From Burhinus oedicnemus (taxonomy: Eukaryota; Chordata; Aves; Charadriiformes; Burhinidae), in NCBI GenBank assembly GCA_008921705.1, contig VFFE01005906.1:9370-73369 (forward strand): a stretch of DNA of 64,000 nt, written 5' to 3'. A program made the translations under genes and the position numbers. Every line of letters begins with the position of its first letter. Positions within the stretch are counted from its first letter, which is position 1. Positions 24,436 through 37,530 of this stretch are shown in pieces. The notes beneath the pieces were generated by a model. That model had not been told where the DNA came from. It worked only from the letters and a program-made list of their open reading frames with translations, and searched no databases.

Positions 24436-24824
24436 GTGCTCAGTGAGTGATTTCTTAAAGCTCTCCAGTGATTCTTCTGTCACCGTAATTGTGCTTGGAA
24501 AATGGTTCTGTTTGTAAACTGATTTATATGTCATTTCAGATTTGGTTGTTCTCTGTAATTTTTGTCTCTCTCCGTGTTAAAAACATTATACTTCTCCACT
24601 CTATTTCCATGTAAGTCTTTTCTGTCTGCTCTATAGCTTCTTTTTGTCGGACTCTGTCTGGATGTTTCCATGAGCTTTATTTGATGGTGGTTTTTTTTGT
24701 TTGTTTGTTTATTGGCATTTTCTTTATGTATTTTTTTTTTCTAATGCCTCCTTTCTTTATACTGTCAGAGGTAAATAATCAAATGGAAAGGACAGGAGGC
24801 ACAAACTTTTTTTTTTTTTTCCAT

Positions 24825-24905
24825 TCTGCCATTGAGTTAGTTCATGACAAAAGCAAATTGCTATCTCTGTTTCTTATCTCTAAAACGGGTCTGAAATTCA
24901 ATAGA
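24825..24905 (+). repeat. MIR-like remnant
   Basis: 'tgccattgagttagttcatg', 'aaagcaaattgctatctctg', 'tttcttatctctaaaacggg' follow the MIR pattern of a splice-like TAGCT, CAAGTTACTTAACCTCT, CAGTTTCC, CATCTGTAAAATGGGG. A run of 14 T comes just before it. Weak but ordered similarity. Confidence 0.45.
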
Positions 24906-25079
24906 AGGAGTTCAAATTCTTTTTGTTGAAGAACATAGGCAACATTTAATCACATTTAGTACACTCTTCGTCTTAGGATTGGTTTGAGATTCTATCCCAA
25001 ACTGTTCTCTCAGTTAATGGTTGTCAAACTTATCAGCAGATGCTGCCAGCCTTCAAAATTCTCTGCTGTGCACCTGTAT

Positions 25080-25545
25080 TGAGTTTGCGTGGCAAGGTTT
25101 TGGTAGCAGGGGAGGCTGCAGGGGTGGCTTCTATGAGAAGCTGCTAGAAGCTTCCCCTGTGTCCGATAGAGCCAACGCCAGCTGGCTGCAAGATGGACCT
25201 GCTGCTGGCCAAGGCCAAGCCCATCAGGGATGGTGGTAGCTCTGGGATAACATATTTAAGGAAGGGGGGAAAAAACCCCCAATGGGGCAACAACAGCAGA
25301 AGAAAGGAGTGAGAATATGGGAGAGAAACAACTCTGCAGACACCAAGGTCAGTGAAGAAGGAGGGGGAGGAGGTGCTCCAGGCACCAGAGCAGATAATCC
25401 CCTGCAGCCCATGGTGAAGACCATGGTGAGGCAGTCTGTCCCCCTGCAGCCCATGGAGGTTAACAGTGGAGTAGATATCCAGCTGTAGCCCGTGGAGGAC
25501 TCCACGCCGGGGCAGGTCGATGCCCAAAGAAGTCTGTGACCTTGT
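25080..25545 (+). mobile_element. Avian LTR-like repeat fragment (probable endogenous retrovirus LTR)
   Basis: The sequence starts TGAGTTTGCGTGGCAAGGTT and includes 'ctgctagaagcttcccctgt', 'gatagagccaacgccagctg', 'gagaaacaactctgcagaca' and 'ggactccacgccggggcagg'. From memory it matches a repeat found many times in bird genomes that behaves as a retroviral LTR. It contains an open stretch (25282-25488) that reads through LQPM-type units and is sometimes mis-annotated as a protein. The copy stops near 25545, before the region I would expect to follow, so it is 3'-truncated. I cannot name the family. Confidence 0.6.
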
Positions 25546-26344
25546 TGTACGTGGTGCTGTCCAAATGTGGAATAAGAAGTTTTCATTCTAAGTGATTTGT
25601 GTCTCTAAAGTGTGCCCCTCTGTGGCCTCTGATAAAGATACTTTTCTATAATTGATTGAGTCTCAAGTACTGCACCCAGACAGAATGTTCTGGAAGACTG
25701 TAACCTGCAGGAGGAAGTGAGTGAGGTGAGTACTTGTTGGTATACTAGCAGCACAGTGTATGATACCAAATTCCTGTGTGCCTTTCCAGTTCAGGTATGT
25801 GTTGCAAGGGCCAGAGGGCTCAATTTAGAAAAGCTGCTAGATCAGAAAATTACTCGTACCTTCAGGCAAGTCTCTTCTGGAATGAATAAGGCTGGAGAGG
25901 GGTATGCTGGGTGCTGTGGAAAGGTGCTACGACAAGGAGTTTGAAGGTGGTATCTGGGCATGCACGCAATAGGAAAATATAGGTTAAATCCCTTAGTTCA
26001 TCTTGTCTGTATACTGGGCTTTCCCTTGTACTCCTTTTCCTGTGCTAGATGGTTATGGTGAACAGTGGCAGTACGTGGTGTACACCTGTACGTCTGTCTG
26101 TAAGATCTGGTTTTGTAGTAGCCTCACAGAGAGGGAAGAGAAGACAGGCGAGGCAGCCTTTGCTTTACATCTGTACTGAAGTCAACCGCACAGTACTTAT
26201 TCTAATGCTGTTGTTGTTGTGTCTTAATCTCAAACGTGAGCAGACATAGGGTTTAGTAAATTGATGACCTCACTGTCTTCTCATCTTTCTCTCCTGATAA
26301 CTAGATGGCTAAGAGGCTCAGGCAGTGATAAATCTGGAAAAGTC

Positions 26345-26445
26345 AAGCTCACCTAAATAGAGCTTACATTTTGGGTGGCTTAGTATGATTAATTTCTTCC
26401 CTGAAGTCCTGGCTTCAAATCCTGGTGAGACCATAACTGAAAAAG
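26345..26445 (+). repeat. tRNA-derived SINE/MIR-like remnant
   Basis: 'gggtggcttagtatgattaa' resembles a Pol III A box and 'ggcttcaaatcctgg' a B box. They are spaced about as in a tRNA, and the 'gaagtcctggcttcaaatcc' context is typical of MIR heads. It has no plausible tRNA fold, so it is not called as a tRNA gene. Confidence 0.35.
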
Positions 26446-28756
26446 GCATGTGAAGGTCTTCAGTTATTCCCTGCTTGGTGTTTATGGCAGAAGTAGCCCA
26501 GGAAACTTGGTGTGTGGCAGGCCTAGAAGAATCAAGAGGATTGTGAGGAAGGGTTGTGGGAGAAGATGGGTCATGGGCTGTTTGGCACACAACTCTCCTG
26601 TACTTTCCCAAAAGCCAAGCAGGTGTGTGCTCAGACACTTGCAAAGTTTGCACGTTTGCGTGCTCTGGTTGCATACCCTCCCTGAGCTCTCTGCCCCTGT
26701 GCCAAGATGGCACTTGCTGGCTCCTGCTGTGATAATATCTGCTGGCTTCTGCCTGTACCCAGCACAGGCAAAGCCCCTTGTAGAGCTGAGGCTCATGCTG
26801 GCTGTGACAGTGTTTTCATAAGGCTCAAACTTTTATTCTCCACCTCGTTCCTTTGAACTCTGCCCACCACTCTGTGAATACTAACACCAGCCTATAAATT
26901 ATCCAGCAGGGCCCTGGCGCTTTAGCAGCCTGTGTTTTCAGTGGCGTGCATGCATAATCGATCCGGGAGACTGCCTCTGCTTTTAACTCGGGTGTTTGCA
27001 GAGACCTTAGACTTTCAGAGTTTTCAATCACAGCTGCCTGAATGTTCGTTCGCTTCTCTGCCTGCCTTCTCCTCTGCCACCCACATGCACACCTTTGCAT
27101 CTGGCTGGGTAGCATGTCGTGTCACAGTGTAACCTGCCAGAAGTTTGGAGGTGATGCTACAGACAACCTTCCTATGAGGTGCGGGAGCAACAGGTCACTG
27201 CAAGCTACTTTCATGTAGAGTATTGTGCATCAGACTTTGAAAGGCTCCATCCTGACTCATTGCTTGGGAGCTGGGGGTGCGTGTGTCTTTGTCTACTGGT
27301 TTGCCTTATTGGTCAGCCTGCTGAGCAGGTGCTACTCTCCTTTTCTTCTCTGATTTTCCAGGTGAAACTCTTAGCACCGTAAATGCTGCCCCTGTGACGC
27401 ATTTCTCTTAGCTTCTTTAAGTAGCTGGAAAGTTGCCTTACACAGTTGACTGCTGACTATGTGTAGAGTTAGAACTCTGAAGAGGTAAATGGCTGCTCTG
27501 GTATTTGGCTGCTGGGGTTGACTCCTCTTGCCTTGGAACTTCTCGGTGTCCTTACTTAGCTCTCTCTATAGCCAGCATGTCTCAGCTGAATATTTTTTTC
27601 TTACGTTTCTAGGGATAAGTTGCCCCAGAACAGTGAGCCCAAACCTTTGTCTGTACTTCAAATTGAGTCAGCCGTGATTATCGAGGCTTCACTTATCTCT
27701 TCCACTCAGTTCTTAGTAAGCCACCCTCTTAACACTGGCACATCATCATGCACCCCTGTGAAAAGGCTTGGTAACTGCTTCCTATATGAGCAGTCGGTTC
27801 CCAGTGAAAGGCTGTGCTATTTGAGAGGAGGAGGAGACAGAGTATGGGTTTGGTGTTTGTGTGATTGGGAACTGGCAGCGCTAGGGCTCAAAGGAGCCAA
27901 AGGGGAAAACTTAAAGGAGTCTAATAAATGATTTAACTGTAGAGGTACTGGAGACATGGTTGGGGCTAACAGCATAGGTGACAGTCTGGTAGCAAAAGAA
28001 GCCAAAGGAAGTGGGTGGAGAATAGGTAAGAAAAAGGAAGTTTTAAGAGAAAGAGGGGAAAAAACATGAAGAAAATTACCAAGCTTTCAGTGAGGCAAAA
28101 AGATACAGGGAAGTAGGAGAGGCTGGGAGGGAGAAGGACTGGAGAAAAAGTTTTTGAGTGAAGAGAGTGAATAAAGAGAGCAGAAGGCAGCTTTCTGGTT
28201 TATGAAGTGTACATATAACATTGTGTGTGTGTTGACCTCACTGACATATGCATGAGCTGCACAAGAGCCTGGCACGCTTGGCACAGAAAGGGAGAGGGGA
28301 GAGCTGGGAGGCAGCACTGGAGGGGGTGTCTGGAAGGCGCCAGGTGGGAAAGGAGACAATCTCTGGGAAAGGAAAGAATGCCAGGCAGTGGGTTGGACAT
28401 GGGGGAAGCGTGGGGAAATGTGGAAGGGAAAAATTAAGTGATGAGACTCCTTTTGAGGAGGAACAAAATCCCAAAAGAAATGCAATGCTTTTAATATTTT
28501 TATTCTTTGATGTAAAAACAACCCCCAAAACCTTCAACATGCCTTCCCTCTAGGTGTGTGATTGGAGAGGTAGGTTGCAGAATGAATCATAGATGTCTCA
28601 TGTTTCTAGGGTAGAGTGTGTGGAAAAAACAGATTGCATGCTTTACTGAAATAAGAAAAAAGAGACTGTAGACAGTATTGACACTGTCTGCTGAATGTTG
28701 AATATGTTTTTGTGCCTGATGGGAAATGTGTGTTTATTTGAGGCAGAGGATTTTCT

Positions 28757-28774
28757 GTGTGTGTGTGTGTGTGT
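28757..28774. repeat. (TG)n microsatellite, 9 units
   Basis: An uninterrupted TG run of nine units, possibly polymorphic between individuals. No other signal is seen around it. Confidence 0.9.
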
Positions 28775-29357
28775 TGTTTAAGGAGTGCCCAGCAGCTTCA
28801 TTTTACTTAGCTGAAAAAAGAAGTACTCTCCTTGGGTTCACTTGCTAATATTTGAATTTCTGCAGTTACATTTCCATATGTATTTTTTCCTTCCCTATTT
28901 GTATGGGTCTAATCCAGCTCAACTAACAGGGAATCTGACTGCTTACAAGAGAAACAGTAAAACTGACTTGACACAAAATGCTGTCAAATGCATGGAGTAA
29001 GCATTTAGGTGAAACGCATTTTCCCTTCTAATCCTTCAGTTCTATTAATCTTAGGTGTTGCTTGTAACAATAGCAAATTAAGAAAGTACTCAAATAGAAT
29101 AACGATTTTTTTTAATTGGTAGTATCCTTTAATGTAATATAATTTGCCAATGACAACTTATTTTAGGATCCAAGACAAATAGCAAAAAAGCTTTGTAGGT
29201 TTCTGTTGTTAATTTTAAGTGTTCTTAAAATCAGTGTAAGATCTGTTTAAAAACAAGTGCAAGTTTCTAAATTTTCAAGCTTGCTGGAGAAGAAGATGCC
29301 AATTTTTTTTTTTAATCAATTATTATCAACTGCCTTGATCCCACTTGGTGGTGGTGT

Positions 29358-29359
<2 letters not shown>

Positions 29360-29387
<28 letters not shown>
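29360..29387. repeat. Homopolymer of 28 T
   Basis: Twenty-eight T bases in a row follow GTGGTGGTGTGG. It is the longest homopolymer in the window. Its length is likely inexact because sequencing and assembly handle such runs badly. Confidence 0.95.
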
Positions 29388-29391
<4 letters not shown>

Positions 29392-31594
29392 CCGAAATCT
29401 GTGTCCATGGTGAAAAGGTTTGAGGAATCATATCATTTTCATCCCCTTAAATTGTTGGACAGGCTAATAATTCATAGTGAGGAGAAACACATGGATCCAG
29501 CTACATAGAGGATTACAGGAGATGAAGAACATGGAAAGGCATTGTGAAGAAATGAGGAGGGTACAGGTTTGTATGGGTAATGTTTGTTCTTTCATCTACT
29601 TCTCAAATATTACAGTCTGACCAAGTTCCTGGGAAGCACTTGACGAGATGCTGGTGACTGGAAGGACAAAGCATGGATGTATGGACTGGGGAGGGAGGAT
29701 ATTGTGGGCACAGCCCCAGGTATGGACTCCAGATAGCATTTTTATGGAGTTACTTCTTCATTTCCCACTGTGGGTCTCTGCAGCTCTCTTGCAGGATGTC
29801 TGTTGCAGCCAGTCCTGCCCCTCTTTCCTGGGGCTGGCTGCATCTGCTCTTGGTACATTTCCTTCTCTGGGGGAAACTGTGGAGTCGGCAAGAAGATTCA
29901 TGCTGGCCCTTTCCCCTTTTTCTTCTGGATGCTGCTGCTTTTCAGAGTCCCTAATCACATTTTCTTTGGTTAAAACTAGGAATGAAAAACACACCTTCCA
30001 TCAAATGGCCAGCCGGAGGCTAGAATCTATAATTGTGTATCCTCATCCCTCCTTGGCTTCTCTGGATGGAGAGGTGGAGGCTTGTGCTTACCCTTCTAAG
30101 AGCTCATCTTTCTCTGCTTGGTGTTGTAGTGGAGGGTCTCTTGGGGAGCTGATGTTGGCTGGTAACGCCTGCTGGCTGTGACGAGGAGGTAGAGGCTTGC
30201 TTTTTGGGGGTTGGTATGGGAGTGGGAAAGAAGTGAGGCCCAGCAACTCTGCTGAGGATAATATGGAAGCACAGAATTGGAATGACTTGGAAATAACATG
30301 TATGATGCAATTTCTTAATCTGTGCAGCAATTCTGTAAATTTAAAATACAAGATCTGCCTGCAATCCCTCCCCTCTCATATTGGATGAGGGAGGAGAGGA
30401 GGTTGAGAATGCAAGGGAATACTGTACATGCACATTGAGACCATGAAGTCACCAGTGAGCATGTAAGTATGTTGAAAGAAATGAGGCCTACAAGACCCAA
30501 GAAATGTATTTGTGAAGCCAAGACTATGGGAAGACTTGAGAGCATACTGTTTGCTTCAGCTGAGAGAGCTTTGTCATATCTGTTGGGATTTTCTTGTGCA
30601 AAGTAGTTGGTGAGGCTCCCCAATCTCTCCCTAACAATTGAGATCTGTTTTTTTTTTTTTTATAATAATTAGCACTCTGCAGTCTTATTCTTCTCTGATT
30701 TAGTAGGCATGGTTTGTTTTCATCCCCTTCCTATCCGTTTCTTCCATACTGCCTGTCCTTCTGCATGAACAAAAACCAGCGTGAAGCAATGAGGGCAGAA
30801 AGGGTCTGTCTTCTGGAGATAGAAGGCATTCACTGTATTCTGACAGGGAGGGCTCATGCAGAGTTACTCGTTCACATATCAAGCTGGGGGCTTAAAGAAT
30901 TAACAACTGACCATCCCAGAGGTCAGAACAGGGCATGCCTTTTTGCCAGCAGTGCAGCTGCTTTTGCATTGGTAATGGCTAGATGAGGCGTACTTCAGCT
31001 GAGCATGTCTCCTGTTTATTTGAGAGAGGGGAGACACTTTAGATTTGTCTGAGCTATCCTTGGGTGTCAGCTGTTGAAATATATGGTGGTAAATTATACA
31101 CATGCAAGATGTGTGAAGTGAAGTTAACTAGATACTTCTTGTCATATTGTTCTCTGGTTTCCATGTTTTTCTCTTTAGCCAAATGTTTCCTTTTGCTGAG
31201 GGCTGCGCTGTCTGTGGCACGTTCTCCTCATCCGAGGCTCAAATGACACTTTGTTTTTTGGCACTGCACCAAGACAAAGACATTTTGCTTCACTGGGGAC
31301 TATGGTGCAGCATTTACTGGGAGTAATGAAGTCAGACTGTGTGAGAAGAAAACACACGATCCTCCCTTTGGTTCCTGTGAGATACATCATCTAAAGAAGT
31401 ATATAGAGAAGCCAGCAGAGCCTTCATAGTAAAAGCCACGCTGGAGCGTGCTGCCCTCAAAAGCAGAAAGAAGCTGCTTCCCTGCTGTCTGCTGGGGTTT
31501 TTCTTGTTCCTGTGGCATGCCTGCAGTCTTTCATCCATTCAAGGTTTTAAGAACCTTTTCCACCTGGTCTTTCTGCTGTGGGCATAGTGCCAAA

Positions 31595-31720
31595 GGGCAC
31601 ACCGGATTAGTGTACGGGGTCACCCCAGGAGACCTGGGTTAAGATCGAACCCAAGTCCCAGGCACAGCACATTTGATGAGTTGTGCTTTTCCCTAAGGGG
31701 CTTTTTTCTCCATCTCACAA
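31595..31720 (+). repeat. MIR-like SINE remnant with tRNA-type head
   Basis: 'caccggattagtgtacgggg' and 'aggagacctgggttaagatc' resemble the A and B box region of MIR. They are followed at 31680-31720 by 'gttgtgcttttccctaaggg' and 'tctccatctcacaaaagagc', which fit the MIR core and tail. Old and inactive. Confidence 0.45.
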
Positions 31721-34700
31721 AAGAGCTCTTGCACATTGGTGTGACTGATGATGTCCAGTCAAGAGAAGTAAATGGTTTGAAGTCAAACAGGTTGGCATGG
31801 ATAGAAGCAGAAGTGTTTTGGGATGGAGCCAGACAGTGAAATACAAAGGCTTCAGGTTGTGTCTGCCATCAGTTAAGGGCCTGGGAGCTACGGGTCAGCA
31901 CAGCTTCCTTTTGAATTGTAGACCTTGATTTTCATTGTGGTGCTATGGCTAATTTATTTATGTTGTTATGGCCATGTTGTGTGTCAGCTTGCCTCATCTG
32001 CCTTCACTGGGTATGCCTTATTTCCCAGCCTTTCTAATCATATTGAGAGCTGCCTTATTTCTCAGACTGACTTGCTCATGTTTATGGACAACAAATACAG
32101 GAAGTTGGAGTAGTGATGGTGGAATTGGGCAGCATGAGCCAACCCTCTAAGTAGAGGGGAAGAGTGCTTTTCCTTGGGCTGAGCTTCTATTTTGCCTTTT
32201 TTCCTACTGCTCCCTCCTTCCATGACAGTCCTCTGTGGTGGTGTCTCTTGTAATCCTTGTGCAGCAATGGTTAATGTTAATGCTGCGTATGAGGGAAGGA
32301 CTCCCTGCTGGTACAGGAAAAGAATCATTTAATAAAAAAGTAATCATTGATCAATGGCTCCAGTCTGTCAAAGGTCACTTATTGATCCATCTCTCATTGT
32401 GAGTCAGGCCCTCTGTTTTAATGACCTAATTCCCAGGTAAGTTTCTCTGTTATTTGGTGGAAGTGGTGCTAGGAAACCCTGCCTCTTATAGCAATGTCAC
32501 TCTTGGCATGTCATGCCAGGGGAAAAAAAAGCCTTGCAGTAATCTCAGCTATCCATGCTTTAAAGTGCTCCCAGTCCTGCTTGTTTTGTACATTTGCTAT
32601 CTCAAAAAACCCAAAAGCTGCAAGGATCGTGGAGGTTAAATGTTCTTTTGCTACTGGGGAAGTCTCTTCAGGCCAGAACTGAAGTACAGTAACAGGAGTA
32701 ATGCAGAGGAAGGTAAGACACTTGTGAAGCTGTAATTGTTCCTTGTGCCCTAATTTAGTTAGAAAGAAGTAAGGACAAATATGAGAGAAGGCTCCAAGTA
32801 TCATTAAATGTTGTTAAAAGTGTCTGGCAAGCATTCCTCTTCCTTCTGGCCCTCTAATATGAACTGTAGGAGGGCACACAATGAGATGTAAAGATGTCAC
32901 ATTTCTGAGCAGTTGCAGAGAAATTGAAGAGCAGCATGTAATCCACTCACTGCAAGGGATAGCATTCAGCAGCACTTCTAGTATGATATCCCATTGGAAA
33001 CCTCCTGAGATGTAAAGTTCCTATGGGCTCGACTAGCTGTGGTCCTTGTAGGAAGATAAGTTTTACAGCATTCTCTGCAAAACCCATCCAGATGCTGGTT
33101 GCCAAAGGCTGCTGCACCTGGATGGGAGCGTTCCTGCTTGCCATGTCTCTCACTTGTACCCTGTTCCCATGCAGCACAAAAATACATAATCCAGTCTTTT
33201 GCATAGAGTCTTTTTATAGGCATACTAAAAGTGGCATTAAAAATATAGGACTTAATATATCCTTTGCTGCAAATGCTGCTACATGTAATATTCATATTAA
33301 TCTAGAATGCATGTGCACAAAAAGGCTGCAGCTTGCAGTGCACATCAGAATGGAAAGAGCAAGAGGAGCCCAGGCCAGAAGGGCTGTGGCATAAATTGAC
33401 AGCAGTGGAAACTGGGATGACATTTCATGACGTGATGTTGTAAAGTTAATAGAGTTAACCAGGTTTTATGTCTTTATCTACAATCACAGTTTCTGAAACA
33501 GGACACAGAGGGTTGATCTGAACCAGAACATGGTGGATGCTGGACTGGAGATGAAAAGTGTGAGTTTCCGTGGCAGTTTGCATCTGCTGTGGTGTAGGCA
33601 TCCTTGAGGCTTTGTCCTGTGCTCCAGATTTCAGCAGAACACAGATGAAGCTCATGTGTTTTTCAGAAATGCCCAGGTTAAACTTCAGGAAAAAAGAGCA
33701 GCTCAGAGTTCCATCTTCAGGGCTTCTGGTGTCTTTGATTATAAAATATCCCCTGCCTTAAGCATCTAATAAACAATTTAGGATAAAGAAGTACTTTCTA
33801 GCCTTACTGAAGCCAATGAAAATTGCTTCTGACTTCAGTAGAGCTGAATATTACTTTATTTCCTCTGCTTCTTTGGATAACATTAATCACATTCTTCCCC
33901 CAACAAAATGTAGACTCTCTACACTAGAACTGTGTGTGTCTGAGAAGAACAACAGTAACTGAGGGAGGATCTATCATCTGCTGCAACCGTGACTTCTGGT
34001 CTTTCCTGTTGTCTTGATGGAGTAAAGAACATTTGTGCTTTGTTTCTTTGCACCCTATTGACTCCTTTGCTCTTTGAGGCTGATATTTAGCTCCTGAAGC
34101 ATTTCTCCTCAAATATCATATACCTCACTGGAATTTCCCAAGACACGTTGTGCAATAAATATATCGATACCTTCTGCAGGCAGGTACGATTTGTACAGTT
34201 GTATTTCACCATGTGCCATGAGTAAGTGGAGGTCACTGATTTTTCTACTTCTTGTCTCTTGTGGGAGCAGGTATGTGTGGCACCTCTCTGATATTCCACA
34301 GGGACTAAGCTCTCAAATATCTGGTAGTGTGTGACGAGTGCTTCTGTGTGTGTCTGTTTGGGGTCTCTTCAAGCAGACGTGTAGAGTTACCGAAAGGCTA
34401 TAAAATTTCTCTGGGGATTTCATTGTGAGCTGCCGGAGCGATTAATGAATAGCAGCAGGGTGCTATGTGGGTGTTTGCTCCAAGGCTGTGTCTCTGATTA
34501 CACAGGACAAGGACTTGCACTTTTTCACACAGAAGGAAAATGAAACAGTAGTATTTTTCTTGGGGAATTTTTTTTTTTCTCTTTTAGAGTGAACATGCTG
34601 ACTTACAGAAGAGGAGTGCTGCTCCTCTCTGGTGCGTGGGTGTCAGCTGAAGCCTGTACTACTAAGTTACTCAGTGCTGTGGTTCACCGCAGACTACATA

Positions 34701-35814
34701 GGTAGAGAAAGATTTTGGAGAAGGAGGTTCTGCTCTGGCCCATCTCAGGGTACATTATTTTCCGTGGTTATTGATGTTCCTGTAACTCTCAAGTGGCAGA
34801 GCAGAGTGGAGTCCTTAAGTGTGTTATGAAAGGCCATCAATAACTGTTGTAAATAACGTACCAAGAGCTGGTCCCTCTTAAACCCAGTTAAAAGCAAAAC
34901 CTGGTTTTAGTCTTTGAATTGGAAGTTTGTGGTTTGGTTAGGTTTTCACTTAAGGTCCTGGAGTGACCAGGGTGGCTGGCTATGCCATGGAAAACAACTG
35001 CTTTTGAAGATGGCAGAGGGGCAGGCCTGGGAGTGGAAAAGGAACTTAATTCTTTTTATTCTGACAATTGAAGGGAGGAGGAAAGAGCCAATGAATTCCA
35101 TGGCCTGCAGCACAGAGAGCGCAGAAATGTGGATATAAAGTGGTTTGTAGGGTGTGTGAGACAAGGGAACACCTAGTCTGTTTCCTGATGGCCGTTTTGG
35201 TGCTGGTACCCAGCTGTAGGGTTTAGGGTCTCCCCCGGTGGTGGAGGATAATGTTCATCCTCACAGCATCTGATGCAGGCCAAGAAGTAATACTCGTGGA
35301 GTTGCTTTAGCAGTACCATCAGCTATCAACACAATAATACATGGTTCTGCACTGATACCCTGGCAGGTGAGGGAAAGAGGAAGCAACTGCAACCTTTTTC
35401 TTTTTTAAGTTGAAAGATGTGGCAGATAGTTTGTAGCTACACAGTATAAGCATTGCCAAAGCAAGTGGGGAATAGGATCTGTGATTTCAGCTTTGGACAG
35501 CTTTTGACTGCTGATTTGCTCTGTTACCTATAGAAAGCTTATGACACACAGTTCAGCGTTGCTAAATTGGATAGAATTAAGTAGTGGCACCACACACTCT
35601 GTCCAGTTTATTTTGGAAGATAGTTGTTGCCATTAAATTAAGTAGAACATCCCTTTGATGACATATGCTTTCAAATTTTGTGTTGCGTTTTTAAAGCTTT
35701 TTATATGTGTTTAAAAAAAAAAAAAAAGCCTCCAAACTAATCACAGGACATCTTTAAAATATCCTGGCCTATATCATGACCCATGATCATGGAAGCATCA
35801 GCCTTAACAGCTTT

Positions 35815-35905
35815 ATCCATTCCCCTTCTGTAAAACAGAGCTAGTGTTGTTTTAGCCCCTTTCCTGATGTTGAGGAGTTAAATTTTGTAATGCACAGTCA
35901 ATTGT
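35815..35905 (+). repeat. MIR-like remnant (3' part)
   Basis: 'tccccttctgtaaaacagag' and 'tgatgttgaggagttaaatt' match the MIR 3' part (ccccatctgtaaaatgggg ... gttgtgaggattaaatg). Only this segment can be seen. Confidence 0.45.
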
Positions 35906-37439
35906 TTTTGATTAATGTATAAGGCATCAGTGGGTCTGACGGTCACCATCTTTGTGGATGCTATTAGCTTATGATGAATATGAGGTAACCTCATTTGGCT
36001 TAAGCCTTTCATGTTATGAGCTGAATTAAATTGGATTATTTGCTGTTGACCAAGAACCTGTGAACCCCTCAGTTGATGGGTGCTGTCTTGGTGAGCCACA
36101 GTGCCTTAACTGCATGTCTATGCCCCTAATACATTACCCAGACCTCATACTCCTCTATCCAGCACTATCTCTTCTCCAGTATTTTTCCTTGCTTATAGTA
36201 AGAGATTTTTGCATCAGAGACTTAGTACAAACAAGCTGTGATTGACCTTTTAAACCAAACAAGCTTGCATGTTTCCAATATGAAGAGACAGCAGACAAGC
36301 CTCTGGCTCGAGGCAGAAGATGGAGAAGAAAGGGAGGGATAAATATCAGAGGAGTAGGAATAAAGAACATGGCCTTGCTATATGGAGCAGAGAAAAAAAC
36401 CCAAACTTCTGCTTGCTTTGTCAGTATGTCTGACACGTTGCAAGACACTTTGTAGTGGGAGTCTCTGCTCTGTGAAGAGAGGAGGAGGAGGAATGTGCCT
36501 GTGTGTATTTATAGACCATAAATATTTGTTTTGTGCAGGTTTTAGATACTGTCTCTCATGTGAAGATCCCCAAAGTTCTTCTCAGACTTGGCAGCTATTC
36601 AGCCATGTAGAGGACTTGCGTGCACGTAAAGTCTGCTGTAGGAGTCAGTTCTCCTTTGGGCTAAATGCACTGTCTTTGGTTACCCCTAGGCAAGGAAGGT
36701 TTGAATTTCATCTGGGAGTTCAAAAAGAAAGGTGTGCTGAATTAGGGTCATGTGTGTGCTCTGGCCCTTGTCCATCCTGATCATTTTGCCCACTTCATCC
36801 ACATTATTTCTAGAGGAAGCTCAATGACCACTGTACTCTTGTTTTCTAAGGCATTCAATGTATTTTGTCCTTGGAGTTGGGCAGCAAGGCTGACTGGTTG
36901 AAGAGCTGGCTGAACATGCAGAGGGCAGTTGATAAGGTGGAGCATAGTTGCAGGAGGTGAAATGTGGGTGACGCAGGGATTGTGTCTTGCCTGTTGCTAT
37001 GGAAGGGCTTCTGAAAATCATAGTTATGATTTTGCTTTGAAAGTTGTCTGAAAGACTGCAACTACACAGTCTGTCCATGCTTTCTTAGGATAAGTGCTTT
37101 TTGACCCTTATCCTCATGTTAAACTATGTTTAGTTTATTTACTTTGCAGCTTTGACTTCTAGTGGTGTATTCTTTTATCTAGGGACCCATGTTTCTCCTG
37201 ATCATGTTAAATAATGTCAAAGAAATGCAAAAATGAGTGCTGTGAAGGTGTCCTTGGGCTCTTACCAAATACAGATCAGATGTTTTGGACTTTAAATTTT
37301 ACCCTTGCACGAGCCCTAGGTCAGCCCTAGGCTGGCTAGGAAAATATTTGAGATCTACATCAGCTGTCAGGTTCTAAGTGCTGAGTGAATGGAAGTAGAA
37401 TTTCAGGTTTTCTGTTGATGTTTGTATCATTTTTACCTT

Positions 37440-37530
37440 GCCATGTGATCCATGGATTTTAAGGCCAGAAGTGGCTATTATAATGATCTACTCCAATTGC
37501 CTGTGTAATGGGGGAAGCTATATGACCTAC
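37440..37530 (-). mobile_element. Ancient CR1 3' end remnant, minus strand
   Basis: 'ccatggattttaaggccaga', 'gtggctattataatgatcta' and 'ctccaattgcctgtgtaatg' are the reverse complement of the old CR1 3' end shared with turtles and crocodilians. The sense form reads like '...gtagatcattataatagcc...tggccttaaaatccatg'. A sense-strand copy of the same family lies at 41035-41235. Confidence 0.65.

Larger units (their letters stand above)
25546..37440. other. Intron segment without recognised genes
   Basis: I recognise no exon here. It contains scattered weak MIR-like pieces (listed separately), a short TG run at 28757-28774, a 28-base T run at 29360-29387, shorter A- or T-runs at about 30648 and 35713, and unique-looking sequence. 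Open frames such as 29648-30181 (177 codons) have no recognisable domain and are not longer than chance allows in this much DNA. Confidence 0.6.

Noticed and set aside
26366..26440. Possible tRNA gene
   Set aside because: A- and B-box-like motifs are present, but no cloverleaf with paired acceptor and anticodon stems can be drawn. Better explained as a SINE remnant.
29648..30181. 177-codon open frame on the plus strand
   Set aside because: No recognisable domain. Its length is within chance expectation and overlapping frames on both strands look equally gene-like.
33795..33860. ACTGAAGCCAATGAAAAT...GACTTCAGT, resembling an old amniote repeat
   Set aside because: Only about 60 bases are similar and I cannot place it in a family.
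36382..36780. 132-codon plus-strand frame
   Set aside because: Low-complexity start and no domain. Not supported as a gene.
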